64,000 nucleotides of DNA, taken from NCBI GenBank assembly GCA_016708025.1, contig JADJGQ010000003.1:310001-374000 (forward strand). The letters are read 5' to 3'. Source of the stretch: a bacterium (GTDB taxonomy: Bacteria; Zixibacteria; MSB-5A5; GN15; FEB-12). The translations under genes were made by a program, and so were the position numbers. Position 1 is the stretch's first letter. Every line of letters starts with the position of its first letter. Below the pieces are notes generated by a model that worked only from the letters and a program-made list of their open reading frames with translations, did not search any database and was not told the DNA's origin. Of this stretch, positions 40,965 through 50,987 are shown piece after piece.

Positions 40965-42345
40965 TCATCTCCCGGGCAAGCGCGGCAAAATAGGGTCGAC
41001 TCGGCTTAAGACTTGACTGCAGATCTGTGGGCCATTCGAGGAAGTGCTCTGGGAATTTGTACTTCGGCAGTCGTTCGGACATGACATCTTTGAGCAATGA
41101 GATATCGATCTTGGATCCAGTGGTCATACGAATGAAAGCGGCAGGACGGTCCCCCCATTGCACAGAACGAACCGGCACCACCACCACTTCCTCCACTCCC
41201 TGACACTCGCGAATGACTGCCTCGATCTCCTCCGGATAGATATTTTCTCCTCCGGAGATAAACATGTTGTCACGGCGCCCCACTACGGTCAGGTATCCAT
41301 CGGAGTCGATACTCCCGATATCTCCGGTATGGAACCACCCATCGGCATCAAGAGGAAGCTCATGGCCTTTCTCCGTCAGGTAACCGGCAAAAAGTGTCTC
41401 GCCGCGAACCAGAATCTCGCCGGATCCATCGACACGAATTTCTCGATATCGAAGAATCCTTCCCGAAGTCATCAACTTATCGCTCGGTTCTCCAGGCTTG
41501 GTCGTGGTGACCTGTGAACCCATTTCGGTCATGCCATAACTTGTGAAAATCGGAAGGTGATGAGTGCGGGTACGTGCGACCAGATCGGCAGGGAGTGGGC
41601 TTCCTCCCAGAAGGATCGCTTTCAGTCCCTGCATGCGGCTTCCGGTTGATTCCAGATCATCGAGAAGACGCAGAAGCTGAGTCGGCACCAATGAGAGGTG
41701 TGTTACAGACAGGCGAGCGCAGGATTCAACGAGCGTTTCGCCATCTTCCGGAATCGCAACGCATCCGCTACCGACCATTGCCCGAAAGAGAATTCCCAAC
41801 CCGCCGACATGAAACAGAGGCAGTGAAAGCAACCATCGATCATCTCGCCAAAACGGCAGATTCTCATTCGAGCCGAGCGCATTAAATCGAAGGTTGTCAT
41901 AGGTCAGCAAGACCCCTTTAGGCTGGCCGGTTGAACCCGAGGTAGCGACAATCACCGCTGGCCTGTTTTCGGAAAGATCTGACGCAACAGCCACGGCGGA
42001 CGATTCGCTAAGGAGTGACTCCGCTGATATCGTCTCAATATTGGGAAACCGATCTGATTCTGCTGCTTCAACAATGACCGCTTTGCAAGCAAAGCGCGCC
42101 ATAAGATCGCGTTGCACCGATTGGGGGAGTTTGGGATTCAGGGGAAAAACGATCAGACCTGATCGAAGTAATCCAAGAATTGCAAATACCGTCAGGCTGG
42201 TTGGTCGGGCAAGCAGAGCCACTCTTTCACCGGGGGGAATTGACCGCCGCTGCAAATTAGCGGCTACCACTCCGACATGCCTCGCGGACTCTTCGGCGGA
42301 GAAATGACGCTCGCGCGTAACCAACTCCACGGCGAAATCAGCCAC
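40945..42345 (-). CDS. menE: o-Succinylbenzoate-CoA ligase
   Basis: This 466-residue adenylate-forming enzyme activates o-succinylbenzoate with ATP and CoA. The P-loop is ATSGSTGQPKGVLLTYDN; also TSYGMTEMGSQ, GWFHTGDIGSIDSDGYLTVVGR and ISGGENIYPEEIE. The start is a GTG with GAGGTGAAG upstream, overlapping menC by 8 bases. It is the last gene of the operon. Confidence 0.94.
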   Translation of the reverse strand: MADFAVELVTRERHFSAEESARHVGVVAANLQRRSIPPGERVALLARPTSLTVFAILGLLRSGLIVFPLNPKLPQSVQRDLMARFACKAVIVEAAESDRFPNIETISAESLLSESSAVAVASDLSENRPAVIVATSGSTGQPKGVLLTYDNLRFNALGSNENLPFWRDDRWLLSLPLFHVGGLGILFRAMVGSGCVAIPEDGETLVESCARLSVTHLSLVPTQLLRLLDDLESTGSRMQGLKAILLGGSPLPADLVARTRTHHLPIFTSYGMTEMGSQVTTTKPGEPSDKLMTSGRILRYREIRVDGSGEILVRGETLFAGYLTEKGHELPLDADGWFHTGDIGSIDSDGYLTVVGRRDNMFISGGENIYPEEIEAVIRECQGVEEVVVVPVRSVQWGDRPAAFIRMTTGSKIDISLLKDVMSERLPKYKFPEHFLEWPTDLQSSLKPSRPYFAALAREMIRRLPQ

Positions 42346-43438
42346 GCTTCACCTCAGTCAATTTATCAAGAAGAATGCCATCTGGCAGGGTGACCGTGCG
42401 ATCCAGTTGAAGCGAACCGGATTGCGTCGGCAATGGGCGTTCCAGAAGGTTCTCTACGAACCAGTCCGATGTATCCAGGCCACAGGGAATATCGGGAGAA
42501 AGCTGTGCGGCGAAATGCCCCAGCAACATCAGGCCCACAGATGACTCAAACGAAGAACTGACCATACTGATAAGATCGCGACGTCTTCCCCACTTCGCCC
42601 AATCCAGTGCGGCAACAAATCCACCCAGCAGCATCGGTTTGAGGATGAGTGCTTTCAGACCAACGAAGTGATACAACTTTTCCGGGGGGAGATCGATCAG
42701 GCTTTCATCCAACGCGAGAGGAAGCTTCCAGGCTTTGGCCAGTTCCGCCAGACCGGAAGGATCCATTAGCGGTTCCTCGACATATTCGAGCGGTAGAATC
42801 TCCACTGCTTTGGCAAATTCCATCGCCTGGTCAAATGACCACGCTCGATTTGCATCAAGTCGCAGTGTGGCTCGGCCGTTCAGGCGAGCATGAAGACGAT
42901 AAGTGAGTGCGATATCCGCCTCCAGCGACTGTCTTCCGACTTTCAGTTTCACGGCTCGGTAACCCTGGCTGACTAATAGGGTCGCTTTCTCCAGGATGTC
43001 GGCTTCGTCGCCGGATAAGAGGGCATTCAGCGGAACGGAGCTCTTGTCATGTGGATTGGGCGTGAAAGAGATTGCCCGTTGTTCTCTCTCGGCAGCCAAA
43101 TGCAATGCCGCAGCCTCAAACCCGCACCGTACAGACGGCAGGAGACTGCCGCCATGGCGCCCCATCGATCTGCGAAGATCAAAAATCGTTTCCGGAAGAT
43201 CCCGTCTGACAAGACTGCCCGCCAGAGTTGTGGCCTGTGCCTTTGCCTCGGTTAGCGATTCACTACTGAATCCGGGAAGTGGTGCGATCTCCCCCCAACC
43301 AATATGCCCTGAGACATCAACCAGCCGAAGCAACAACCCTTCTCGTTCGATCAGCGATTCTTGCTTAAGTGTGAGCTCCCTACTCAGAGGAAGCCGATAA
43401 GTAAAGAGCGAACAAGAGGAGATTATCACAGCAGCCAT
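42338..43438 (-). CDS. menC: o-Succinylbenzoate synthase
   Basis: This 366-residue enolase-superfamily enzyme dehydrates SHCHC to o-succinylbenzoate. The catalytic Lys is in VKLKVGR. The metal ligands are in LRLDANRAWS, EYVEEPL and ALDESL, with the second Lys in LILKPMLLGG. The N-terminal capping domain is complete. It overlaps menA by 13 bases and menE by 8. Confidence 0.92.
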   Translation of the reverse strand: MAAVIISSCSLFTYRLPLSRELTLKQESLIEREGLLLRLVDVSGHIGWGEIAPLPGFSSESLTEAKAQATTLAGSLVRRDLPETIFDLRRSMGRHGGSLLPSVRCGFEAAALHLAAEREQRAISFTPNPHDKSSVPLNALLSGDEADILEKATLLVSQGYRAVKLKVGRQSLEADIALTYRLHARLNGRATLRLDANRAWSFDQAMEFAKAVEILPLEYVEEPLMDPSGLAELAKAWKLPLALDESLIDLPPEKLYHFVGLKALILKPMLLGGFVAALDWAKWGRRRDLISMVSSSFESSVGLMLLGHFAAQLSPDIPCGLDTSDWFVENLLERPLPTQSGSLQLDRTVTLPDGILLDKLTEVKRG

Positions 43439-44319
43439 CCGATCGAAAAGAGTATAGCATACATCAATTCCAGTTTGCCGGTGGCGGCAAGCGTTTCATT
43501 CAACACTGGGCCGCTGTCTCGTCTGACCGACTTGACTACTGGTATCGCCGCGATAACACTCAGTGCGGCAATCATGAGTTGTGGCTTTCCGGGAACGGCG
43601 AGAGTGAGATAGATCGGAATGGCCGCAGTCGCCAATACCACCGAAAGCAGATATTCGTTCTGGGCGAACTGCCTTCCGAACCGGACGGCCAGCGTCTTTC
43701 GCCCGGCGCGTGCGTCGCTCTCGATATCTCGCAGGTTATTGACCGTCAGGATGGCAACCGAAAAAAGCCCGGGTGCACATCCGGCGATGATGACCTCGTT
43801 TGACAGCGCAAGGGCCTGTACATAGTAAGTCCCGGCAGTAGCGACCGGCCCAAAAAACACGAAAGCAAACAGATCTCCCCACCCATGATATCCGAGTGGG
43901 TATGGCCCGGCGGTATACAGCAATGCAAACAGGATAGAGGATAATCCGATCACCACAACAGGCCAGCCGGCACGATAGACCAGAAATACTCCGAGGAGAA
44001 ACGCGACCAGTAAGACCAGCGCTGTGGCGAACTTCATGGCCGAAGGCGAAATCAGACCGGCTTGCGTGACTCGGAGCGGACCCAGGCGGTCAGGTCGGTC
44101 GATCCCTTTGGCGTGGTCGATATAGTCATTGGCGAAATTGGCGGCTACCTGCAGCATTACACCCGCCAGCAGCGCTGCGGCCGCTGAAAGCAGATCCCCC
44201 TTCCCCGCTTCGTAAGCCATGGCAATGCCGATAAGGATCGGCGAAACTGACGCCCAAAGCGTTTTGGGGCGAGCGGCCAATAGCCAGACTTTGAATCCTG
44301 TTGGTGTGGAACTGGTCAT
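43426..44319 (-). CDS. menA: 1,4-dihydroxy-2-naphthoate prenyltransferase
   Basis: This 297-residue UbiA-family integral membrane prenyltransferase has eight or nine hydrophobic helices. The two Asp-rich prenyl-diphosphate sites are visible: NFANDYIDHAKGIDRPDRLG and NNLRDIESDARAGRKTLAVRFG. It attaches the polyprenyl tail and removes the carboxylate of DHNA. It starts 6 bases after the menB stop. Confidence 0.93.
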   Translation of the reverse strand: MTSSTPTGFKVWLLAARPKTLWASVSPILIGIAMAYEAGKGDLLSAAAALLAGVMLQVAANFANDYIDHAKGIDRPDRLGPLRVTQAGLISPSAMKFATALVLLVAFLLGVFLVYRAGWPVVVIGLSSILFALLYTAGPYPLGYHGWGDLFAFVFFGPVATAGTYYVQALALSNEVIIAGCAPGLFSVAILTVNNLRDIESDARAGRKTLAVRFGRQFAQNEYLLSVVLATAAIPIYLTLAVPGKPQLMIAALSVIAAIPVVKSVRRDSGPVLNETLAATGKLELMYAILFSIGWLL

Positions 44320-44325
44320 ATTGGA

Positions 44326-45147
44326 TCAGGGGCGGCGTGGGAATTTGCCAAAATTCGGTTTCCGCTTCTGGACAAATGCGTCGCGACCTTCCTGCGCTTC
44401 TTCGGACATGTAATAAAGCAACGTGGCATTACCGGCCAATTCCTGCAATCCGGCCTGTCCATCGCAGTCGGCGTTGAGCGCCGCTTTGAGGCAACGGATC
44501 GCGAGCGGCGAGTTGGCCAATATCTCGCGGCACCACTGGACGGTCTCCGCTTCCAGTTGATCGAGCGGCACAACAGTATTCACCAGACCCATCTGAAGCG
44601 CCTGTTGCGCATTATACTGACGGCAGAGGAACCAGATCTCGCGGGCCTTCTTCTGACCGACCAATCGCGCCATGTAACTTGCACCGTAGCCGCCATCAAA
44701 TGACCCGACCTTGGGGCCGGTCTGACCAAATATCGCGTTTTCCGCAGCGACTGTCAGATCACACATCATATGAAGAACATGACCGCCGCCGATCGCATAA
44801 CCGGCGACCATAGCGATGATCGGCTTAGGACAGGTCCGCATCTGCCTCTGGAAATCAAGCACATTGAGCCGATTCACCCCTTTGGCATCTTTATAGCCTG
44901 CATCTCCCCTGATCTTCTGATCGCCGCCCGAACAGAACGCTTTCTCTCCCGCGCCGGTCAGGATCACCACACCTATCGATTCATCCTCGCGCGCATCGGC
45001 CAGTGCCTGCGACATTTCAATAACAGTCAACGGACGAAAGGCATTGCGAACTTCGGGCCGATTGATCGTGATCTTTGCGATCCCTTCCGCCTTGTGATAG
45101 AGAATATCAGTAAATGTCCCGGCTGCCTGCCAGTTGATTGCGATCAT
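44326..45147 (-). CDS. menB: 1,4-dihydroxy-2-naphthoyl-CoA synthase
   Basis: This 273-residue crotonase-family enzyme closes the second ring of the naphthoquinone. Typical segments: AFCSGGDQKIRGDAGY, AGYAIGGGHVLHMMCDLTVAAENAIFGQTGPKVGSFDGGYG, and REIWFLCRQYNAQQALQMGLVN. GAGG near the ATG supports the start. The gene lies 9 bases after menH. Confidence 0.96.
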   Translation of the reverse strand: MIAINWQAAGTFTDILYHKAEGIAKITINRPEVRNAFRPLTVIEMSQALADAREDESIGVVILTGAGEKAFCSGGDQKIRGDAGYKDAKGVNRLNVLDFQRQMRTCPKPIIAMVAGYAIGGGHVLHMMCDLTVAAENAIFGQTGPKVGSFDGGYGASYMARLVGQKKAREIWFLCRQYNAQQALQMGLVNTVVPLDQLEAETVQWCREILANSPLAIRCLKAALNADCDGQAGLQELAGNATLLYYMSEEAQEGRDAFVQKRKPNFGKFPRRP

Positions 45148-45156
45148 AAACTCCTC

Positions 45157-45951
45157 TTATGCTGAAAGAAATGACGATACTCGTGCAATATATGTCTGCG
45201 GCTGCTCCAGATGGACGATATGTCCGGCCTCCGGTATGATCTGGGCGTGACAATTCGGGATAGCTACCGCCATCTGTCGTGCCAGCGCAGCAAATTTCGG
45301 ATCACGTTCTCCCGCCAGGCAAATGGTCGGGACAGTGAGTGAATCAAGTGCATCCCAAAGCGGTCCCATCCGACCGGTTCCCATCGATCGAAGTGAGCGC
45401 GCCAGTTCCAGTGGGTCGTTAGCTTGGCGCATTACCAGAAGGCGTTCCATCAACTCCGGGCGTTCACCGACTGATGAAAAAAGCGGCTGCTGATACCAGT
45501 CAGTAAGAAATTGCGCAAACGGCTCCTTCTCCAGTAGCGCAGCTTTCTCCTCATCCTGCGCTATCCGTTCTAATCGAGCAGACTTCTCTTTGAGACCGGC
45601 CGTTGCTGACTCAAGAACCAACTTCTCCACACGATCCGGATAATGTACTGCCAAATAAAGGGCAATCCTACCGCCCATCGAATAACCGACCAGGTCGACT
45701 TTCTGCAACTCCAGTTGGTCGAGTAGAGCAATCAACTCATCAGCACATCCATCTATCGCATACGAGTCCTCTGCCAAACGGAGACTCTGGCCATGTCCAG
45801 GGAGATCGACTGCGATTGTCCTGAATCGATCGGACAGTCCACCTGCCAGATCGCTCCAATCATTGGCGTTCCCCATAAAACCGTGCAGAAAGAGCACCGA
45901 TGGTTTGGATTCTTCCCGTGTATCGAGGTAACTCAGATGCGTCTTGTTCAT
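45157..45951 (-). CDS. menH: SHCHC synthase, alpha/beta hydrolase
   Basis: This 264-residue protein eliminates pyruvate from SEPHCHC. The oxyanion region is LHGFMGNANDWSDL, the nucleophile is Ser in VGYSMGG, the acid is Asp in AGERDPKF and the base is His in PEAGHIVHLEQP. The ATG at 45951 is used because the open frame beyond it lies within menD. The position between menD and menB supports the assignment over a generic hydrolase. Confidence 0.88.
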   Translation of the reverse strand: MNKTHLSYLDTREESKPSVLFLHGFMGNANDWSDLAGGLSDRFRTIAVDLPGHGQSLRLAEDSYAIDGCADELIALLDQLELQKVDLVGYSMGGRIALYLAVHYPDRVEKLVLESATAGLKEKSARLERIAQDEEKAALLEKEPFAQFLTDWYQQPLFSSVGERPELMERLLVMRQANDPLELARSLRSMGTGRMGPLWDALDSLTVPTICLAGERDPKFAALARQMAVAIPNCHAQIIPEAGHIVHLEQPQTYIARVSSFLSA

Positions 45952-45955
45952 TCTG

Positions 45956-47716
45956 CTATTCCCGTTCCAGACGCCGACGGACAGATTCAACCAGCTCTTC
46001 GTGGAACTTTTGATTCTTCCTGCGATCGACTGAAATTTCGATGATGCTCGAGCCGGTCATCCCCTGCGATTTGCGATACGCTTCGACAAATTGCGAAGGG
46101 CTGTCGACTGAAGAATAAGGAAGTCCAAACATTTTGGCCGATTCCTCAAATCGACAGGTATGCGGCGTGATAAAGTATTTCTCAAATATCTCCGTCTGCT
46201 GGGCGATTGGCAGATGTCCAAAAATCCCGCCACCATTATTGTTGAGAATAATGATGGTCAACGCAACGTTTGGATCACGCAATAGAGAAAGCGAATTGAG
46301 ATCATGCAACATCGCCAGGTCGCCGATCAACAGCGTCACCCGCCGATTTAGACCATACGCATATCCGGCGGCCGAGGCGATCGTTCCATCGATACCGGAG
46401 GCTCCTCGATTTGCGGCAACCGCATACCAGTCGGCACGCGGATCGGCAAACACATCAAAATCACGAATTGGCATACTTGATGCCAGCCAAAGGTGTGACC
46501 CACGATCCAACTCCGAAGAGAGCAGGTGCGCGATGATCGGCTCGGAGATGCAGTCAGACTGCGCAAACTGCTGTTCGAGCACAGCATCGACCTTCGTTGA
46601 AGTACCCTTCCAATCGGCTAGCCAATCACCTGAGATAGTTGAGGGGACACAATCCCGCAATTGCCGACAAACTGTTGCGATATCGCCTTGTTGGCGATCG
46701 GTCACCCGATTTATTGGGTCATGAGGAAAGGGGTGATCCAGTATTTGTACATATCGTGGCGGCTTGGACTCTTCAAGAAAAGTCAGTAGTCGTTTGGAGG
46801 TAAGCCGCGAACCGATCTGGATCACGGTATCCGGTCGATGCCCAGCGGCAAATTTGTCGGAAGTCAGGATAAGATCGAAGAAATCGATTCGCGGATGGAT
46901 TTCTCCGCCACGCAGGCCGGAACCAATATCAGCGATAAGCGGCCAATTGAGATCGGTCGCCAGTGCGGCAACAGCCGCGCGCTCAGACTCAGACTTCAGT
47001 GCGCCAATTACCAGGAGTCCGCGTCTACTGTTCGATAGCACTTGCTCGATTTGCTCGAGCGAATCCTTGGTCAGCGCCTTCGTCTTATGGGAGACCACGG
47101 CCTGCGGTTCAGTTGATCGAGCCCATGCTGAAATCGAAGCAGCATAGCCGGTCAGATCATCGGTGGACTTAAGTGGTGCCAGTGGTTCTCTGAACATGCA
47201 GTTGAGATGGACTGGCCCGCATGGTGTGGCAGTAGCGGCGGCAACGGCACTGTCTACTGCGGTCAGCAGATTTGTCAATGGAATATCGAGTGTCGGACAG
47301 GTTAGATCATGTTCCCAACGCGGGTAGCTGGAGAAAATTCCCGGCTGTGTTATCGTCTGATTTGCCCCGCGGTTGCGCAGCTCTGGAGGACGATCTGCGG
47401 TGAGAAGGATCATTGGTACACAATCAATCGAAGCTTCGATCACGGCTGGAAGATAATTGGCTACCGCAGTCCCCGAAGTGCAGATCAGGGCCGCAGGTTT
47501 GCCGGTGGCGCGCCCATAACCAAGCGCAAAAAACGCTGCTCCTCGCTCATCGAAGTGAACTACCGATTCAGCGCGCTGATTGTTGGCAACTGCCCACACT
47601 AACGGTGTCGACCGCGAGCCTGGAGAGATCACAAACTGCGTCACACCGTGCCGGACCAGTTCCTCGATCAGAACCGAAGTCCAGAGTGTGTTGATATTGG
47701 TTAAGTCAGGCGTCAT
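45956..47716 (-). CDS. menD: SEPHCHC synthase, thiamine-diphosphate enzyme
   Basis: This 586-residue enzyme condenses isochorismate with 2-oxoglutarate. ThDP-enzyme signatures: FVISPGSRSTPLVWA at the start, the catalytic Glu region in ICTSGTAVANYLPAVIEA, LTADRPPELRNRGANQTI, and the GDLAM...NNNGGGIFG cofactor-binding motif near residue 445. It overlaps menF by 4 bases and precedes menH by 4. Confidence 0.95.
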   Translation of the reverse strand: MTPDLTNINTLWTSVLIEELVRHGVTQFVISPGSRSTPLVWAVANNQRAESVVHFDERGAAFFALGYGRATGKPAALICTSGTAVANYLPAVIEASIDCVPMILLTADRPPELRNRGANQTITQPGIFSSYPRWEHDLTCPTLDIPLTNLLTAVDSAVAAATATPCGPVHLNCMFREPLAPLKSTDDLTGYAASISAWARSTEPQAVVSHKTKALTKDSLEQIEQVLSNSRRGLLVIGALKSESERAAVAALATDLNWPLIADIGSGLRGGEIHPRIDFFDLILTSDKFAAGHRPDTVIQIGSRLTSKRLLTFLEESKPPRYVQILDHPFPHDPINRVTDRQQGDIATVCRQLRDCVPSTISGDWLADWKGTSTKVDAVLEQQFAQSDCISEPIIAHLLSSELDRGSHLWLASSMPIRDFDVFADPRADWYAVAANRGASGIDGTIASAAGYAYGLNRRVTLLIGDLAMLHDLNSLSLLRDPNVALTIIILNNNGGGIFGHLPIAQQTEIFEKYFITPHTCRFEESAKMFGLPYSSVDSPSQFVEAYRKSQGMTGSSIIEISVDRRKNQKFHEELVESVRRRLERE

Positions 47717-49101
47717 TGCGCGGTCAATATTGACGCAAAGGTATTGAATTTCTGGTCGATCTCATCCCACTCGGCATCGGGATCCGATCCCTGAACGATC
47801 CCTGCCCCGCCAAACAACCACATCTGATCCTTCCGGATAACAGCCGACCTGATCCCGACTGAAAACTCGGCGGAATCATGGGAGACCCAGCCGATCGGTC
47901 CGGCATACGGTCCGCGATCGAATGGTTCAAGCGCAGAGATCATCGCTATAGCTTTCTCACGAGGATAGCCGCCGACTGCGGGAGTCGGCTGAAGCGCTCG
48001 CAACAGCTCGTCATCGGATACTCCCGGACGAAGTTCCGCTCGTATCGCAACAGCGAGATGCTGTACTCGACTGAGTCGGACAACGGATGGTTCAGGCGCA
48101 ATTTCAATCTGGTTCGTCAGAGGACGAAGCGCTTCGAGAATCCCTTGAATCACCAGTTGGTGTTCTTTGCGGTCTTTACTCGAATGAAGCAGGTCATCGC
48201 GGAACCGTTTCTCTTCCTCAGGGTTTTTGCCCCGTGGGCGTGTCCCGGCGACCGCCTCGGATTCAAGCAAACGTCCAGTCCTTCTATACAGCCGCTCCGG
48301 GCTGGCCCCAATGAACGGATCATACGGTTTACGATCTATGCCAAACAGATAACTGTCGGGATTACTGTCACGCAGTCGCTTGAGGATCATCCAGGGACTA
48401 AATATATCGGTAAACGTGCAGACAGACCGGCGCGCCAGTACTACTTTCTCCAATTCCTTTCGCTCTATCGCCGCCACGGCGCGATTGACTGCCACCGCCC
48501 ATTGAAGGCGTGAGGCTGTTTCCTCGCGTGAGCTCAAACTCGGAATTACTGGGGGCTCAACATTTTCCCAGTCGAGACCTCTGAGACCTTCCCGAAGAAT
48601 ATCGATATCAGCCGAGTGCTGCAACGTGCAGTTCAGTCGGGTCTCGCTGCCCGCAGTGATAATTTCGATATCCGGAAGATTGTATGTCCTGGCAGCATTG
48701 ACCGACTGGGGCTCGGTGTCGAAACGAGGTAGTCCATGAAAATTGAAACTGTTGAATGCACGCAGTTGAGCGAAATCAGTTTCACCTGCGCTCCCGATCT
48801 GATTGGAACTGGAGCCATACAACATGCCCGGCGTGACAGATGGTATCGACAGGCCAAAACGTGGAAGTGTCAGAGCAGCAATCTCTACCGCTCGGTCACG
48901 CGATCGCCAGTAAAACTTGGAGACAACTTCCTGAGCATTCAGCCAGATCAGAAGATCTACCGGCTGGATTCGCATGGTCAACCGCACAAACCCGGGTGAC
49001 TGCAAGGCAACTCGCGTTGCGCTGTCACCGAGTCGCGCCATCATATCGCGCGATGCTTCGGCCCCAGTCATTTCCACCGCGGTCTCAGGAGTCAGTCTCA
49101 C
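47713..49101 (-). CDS. menF: Isochorismate synthase
   Basis: This 462-residue chorismate-utilising enzyme has conserved segments EKVVLARRS, FIGASPERLYRRTGRLLESEAVAGTRPRG, SSKDRKEHQLVI, LQPTPAVGGYPREKA and GPYAGPIGWV. The catalytic Lys/Glu pair of isochorismate synthases lies in these blocks. It starts at a GTG that overlaps the menG stop (GTGA). Confidence 0.94.
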   Translation of the reverse strand: MRLTPETAVEMTGAEASRDMMARLGDSATRVALQSPGFVRLTMRIQPVDLLIWLNAQEVVSKFYWRSRDRAVEIAALTLPRFGLSIPSVTPGMLYGSSSNQIGSAGETDFAQLRAFNSFNFHGLPRFDTEPQSVNAARTYNLPDIEIITAGSETRLNCTLQHSADIDILREGLRGLDWENVEPPVIPSLSSREETASRLQWAVAVNRAVAAIERKELEKVVLARRSVCTFTDIFSPWMILKRLRDSNPDSYLFGIDRKPYDPFIGASPERLYRRTGRLLESEAVAGTRPRGKNPEEEKRFRDDLLHSSKDRKEHQLVIQGILEALRPLTNQIEIAPEPSVVRLSRVQHLAVAIRAELRPGVSDDELLRALQPTPAVGGYPREKAIAMISALEPFDRGPYAGPIGWVSHDSAEFSVGIRSAVIRKDQMWLFGGAGIVQGSDPDAEWDEIDQKFNTFASILTAQ

Positions 49102-49835
49102 GCTTTGTCTCCTGCATAGATCGTGGCAACTCCGAGAGTCACCTCAGTCGACTGTACATTTGAGAAACCGGCATCAGACATCATCCTGCAGAACGCATCT
49201 CCATACGGGAAAGTTTCGACCGTCTGGTTGAGATACCGATATGCATATGAATCGCCTGAGATGATCGCACCAAGCCGTGGAAGGACATACCGAAAGTAAA
49301 ACAGGTACCCCTTGCGAACGAGAACATTCCGGGGAAGCGAGAACTCGAGGATCAACAGCCGTCCCTCAGGACGCAGGACTCGGTACATTTCGCGGAGTGC
49401 CGCAGGGACATCCAGCACATTCCTGATACCAAACGAGATGGTCACTAGATCGAAGGTGCGATCCGGAAAGGGGATCGCGCCAGCATCGCCAATCTGCAGT
49501 CTCAGTAGTTGGCCGAGCTGCCGTTCGTTTATTTTCGCGCGGCCCAGCTCGAGCATCTTTTCCGCCAGATCGATCCCGACGCCGGATCGCAGCTTCCCGG
49601 TTTCAGCCAGTGTGATCAACTGGTCACCCGTACCTGTCGCCAGGTCCAGGGCATCGAGGTTTGATCGCGTAGGGAGCATGGTGGCCAGTTTCCGTCGCCA
49701 GGCAACATCCCGGTTGCCGGACAGAAGATGATTGAGCAGATCGTACCGATGGGCGATCCGGTCGAACATCTTCCAAACCTGTTGGCGCGATGGTGTCTCC
49801 TGGGGAGCCACTTTGGAATCCTTGGTTGCATGCAT
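49098..49835 (-). CDS. menG: Demethylmenaquinone methyltransferase (UbiE/MenG)
   Basis: This SAM-dependent methyltransferase performs the last step of menaquinone synthesis. Motifs: MFDRIAHRYDLLNHLLSGNRDVAWRR, DLATGTGDQLITLA (SAM site), TISFGIRNV, and LEFSLPRN. It has 245 residues from the ATG at 49835; a TTG at 49874 would add 13, and neither has a strong ribosome-binding site. It is first in the operon order menG-F-D-H-B-A-C-E. Confidence 0.93.
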   Translation of the reverse strand: MHATKDSKVAPQETPSRQQVWKMFDRIAHRYDLLNHLLSGNRDVAWRRKLATMLPTRSNLDALDLATGTGDQLITLAETGKLRSGVGIDLAEKMLELGRAKINERQLGQLLRLQIGDAGAIPFPDRTFDLVTISFGIRNVLDVPAALREMYRVLRPEGRLLILEFSLPRNVLVRKGYLFYFRYVLPRLGAIISGDSYAYRYLNQTVETFPYGDAFCRMMSDAGFSNVQSTEVTLGVATIYAGDKA

Positions 49836-49945
49836 TGGGGGTAATATAGCGGTCTCCGGTCGAGGTTCAAGCAATTCAGCACTTCCCAGGAGGAGAAATC
49901 AAGCACTTGTGAGACTTTGGGTTAGGTGAGTGCCAGCAAAACAAA

Positions 49946-49979
49946 GCGGAGTCGAACCGAGACTCGGTTCGGACTCCGC
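49946..49979 (-). terminator. Terminator after the OPT transporter gene
   Basis: A long imperfect hairpin (GCGGAGTC-GAACCGA / TCGGTTC-G-GACTCCGC, one bulged G) lies 20 bases past the stop at 50001 and before menG. Confidence 0.8.
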
Positions 49980-50000
49980 CATTATCTGTCAAGTGAAGCG

Positions 50001-50987
50001 CTATCCCAGTAAGCCGAAATAGAAGAGCACCGGCAAAATCAACCCGGCGATGATCGCTTCTCCACCGATCAGGCCCGATGCCACCGTCACCGCATGATGT
50101 TCATACGATTCCGGATGCCACTTCGACCAAACCCAACCAGCCACGGCGCCGATACCGACCGCCAGGTTCAGTGTGCCCGGAAGGATCAGGGCGAATCCAA
50201 ATCCTGCAGCGCTTGGCACCCAACTCCACTTGGTCAGGTATTTTGTTACGACCAGTACGATTCCTGTGATTCCGGCAATGACTGTCCAGAGCAGAGCATC
50301 GGGCGGAAATGCTTCGATCCCCTTGGACATCAGCACCGCCATGTTGGAAAGCTTTAATCCGGTCGGAGCAACCAGCTCTTCACCCAACTTGTAGCGATTA
50401 GTTAGGATCGGATACATGATCGCCACAGCTGCGGCTCCTATACCAACAGCCCAAAACTGCACCCAGGTCAGAATGCGCGGTGTCGAACCAACCAGCTTGC
50501 CGGTTTTAAAAACCTGCATTAACCCCTCGCCCTGAGAATTGATATTCCCCGCCATACCCGCCGCGACAAGATTGTGGCCGATCGAGGGAGAGAAGATCCT
50601 GAAGACCGCCTGAAGTGTGTTCGCCATCAGTGAGACAGGACCATTGTTGGTTTCACCAAGTACGCGCACACCGACCAGGATCAGCGGCAACCCAAGTATC
50701 ACCGACAACACAGTCTGCCAAAATGGAAGCGAGAAATTGAAATGCTGGAAAAAGGCGAGCAGGACAGTGAACATCACTGACATGATTATAATAGTCCGAA
50801 GCGAAACATCTTCGCGATTTTCGTTCGAGGACTTCTTGACTTGAAGCGTCTTGAACATTGCCACCAACGATTTCCAGCGAAGCAACACGGCGGTCAAGGC
50901 GGCTGTGATCATGAGTGCAGTCGCCGGCCACATAAACCAGAGCATGGCGATAGAAAAGTGGTTGCCGTTCACATATCGGTTCGCCAA
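50001..50987 (-). CDS. OPT family oligopeptide transporter, C-terminal part after a frameshift
   Basis: This 328-codon frame begins at a TTG (50987) inside the preceding open frame and continues the same protein family. It has about nine membrane helices, the OPT motif NGPVSLMANTLQAVF, a GEGLMQ..KTGKLVGSTPR cytoplasmic loop and the HHAVTVASGLIGGEAI end. ANRYVNGNHFSIAMLW should directly follow PAWW of the upstream frame. The TTG is probably not a true start; the real gene spans 50001-51828 with a one-base shift near 50985-50990. Bacterial OPT proteins import short peptides or metal chelates. Confidence 0.82.
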   Translation of the reverse strand: MANRYVNGNHFSIAMLWFMWPATALMITAALTAVLLRWKSLVAMFKTLQVKKSSNENREDVSLRTIIIMSVMFTVLLAFFQHFNFSLPFWQTVLSVILGLPLILVGVRVLGETNNGPVSLMANTLQAVFRIFSPSIGHNLVAAGMAGNINSQGEGLMQVFKTGKLVGSTPRILTWVQFWAVGIGAAAVAIMYPILTNRYKLGEELVAPTGLKLSNMAVLMSKGIEAFPPDALLWTVIAGITGIVLVVTKYLTKWSWVPSAAGFGFALILPGTLNLAVGIGAVAGWVWSKWHPESYEHHAVTVASGLIGGEAIIAGLILPVLFYFGLLG

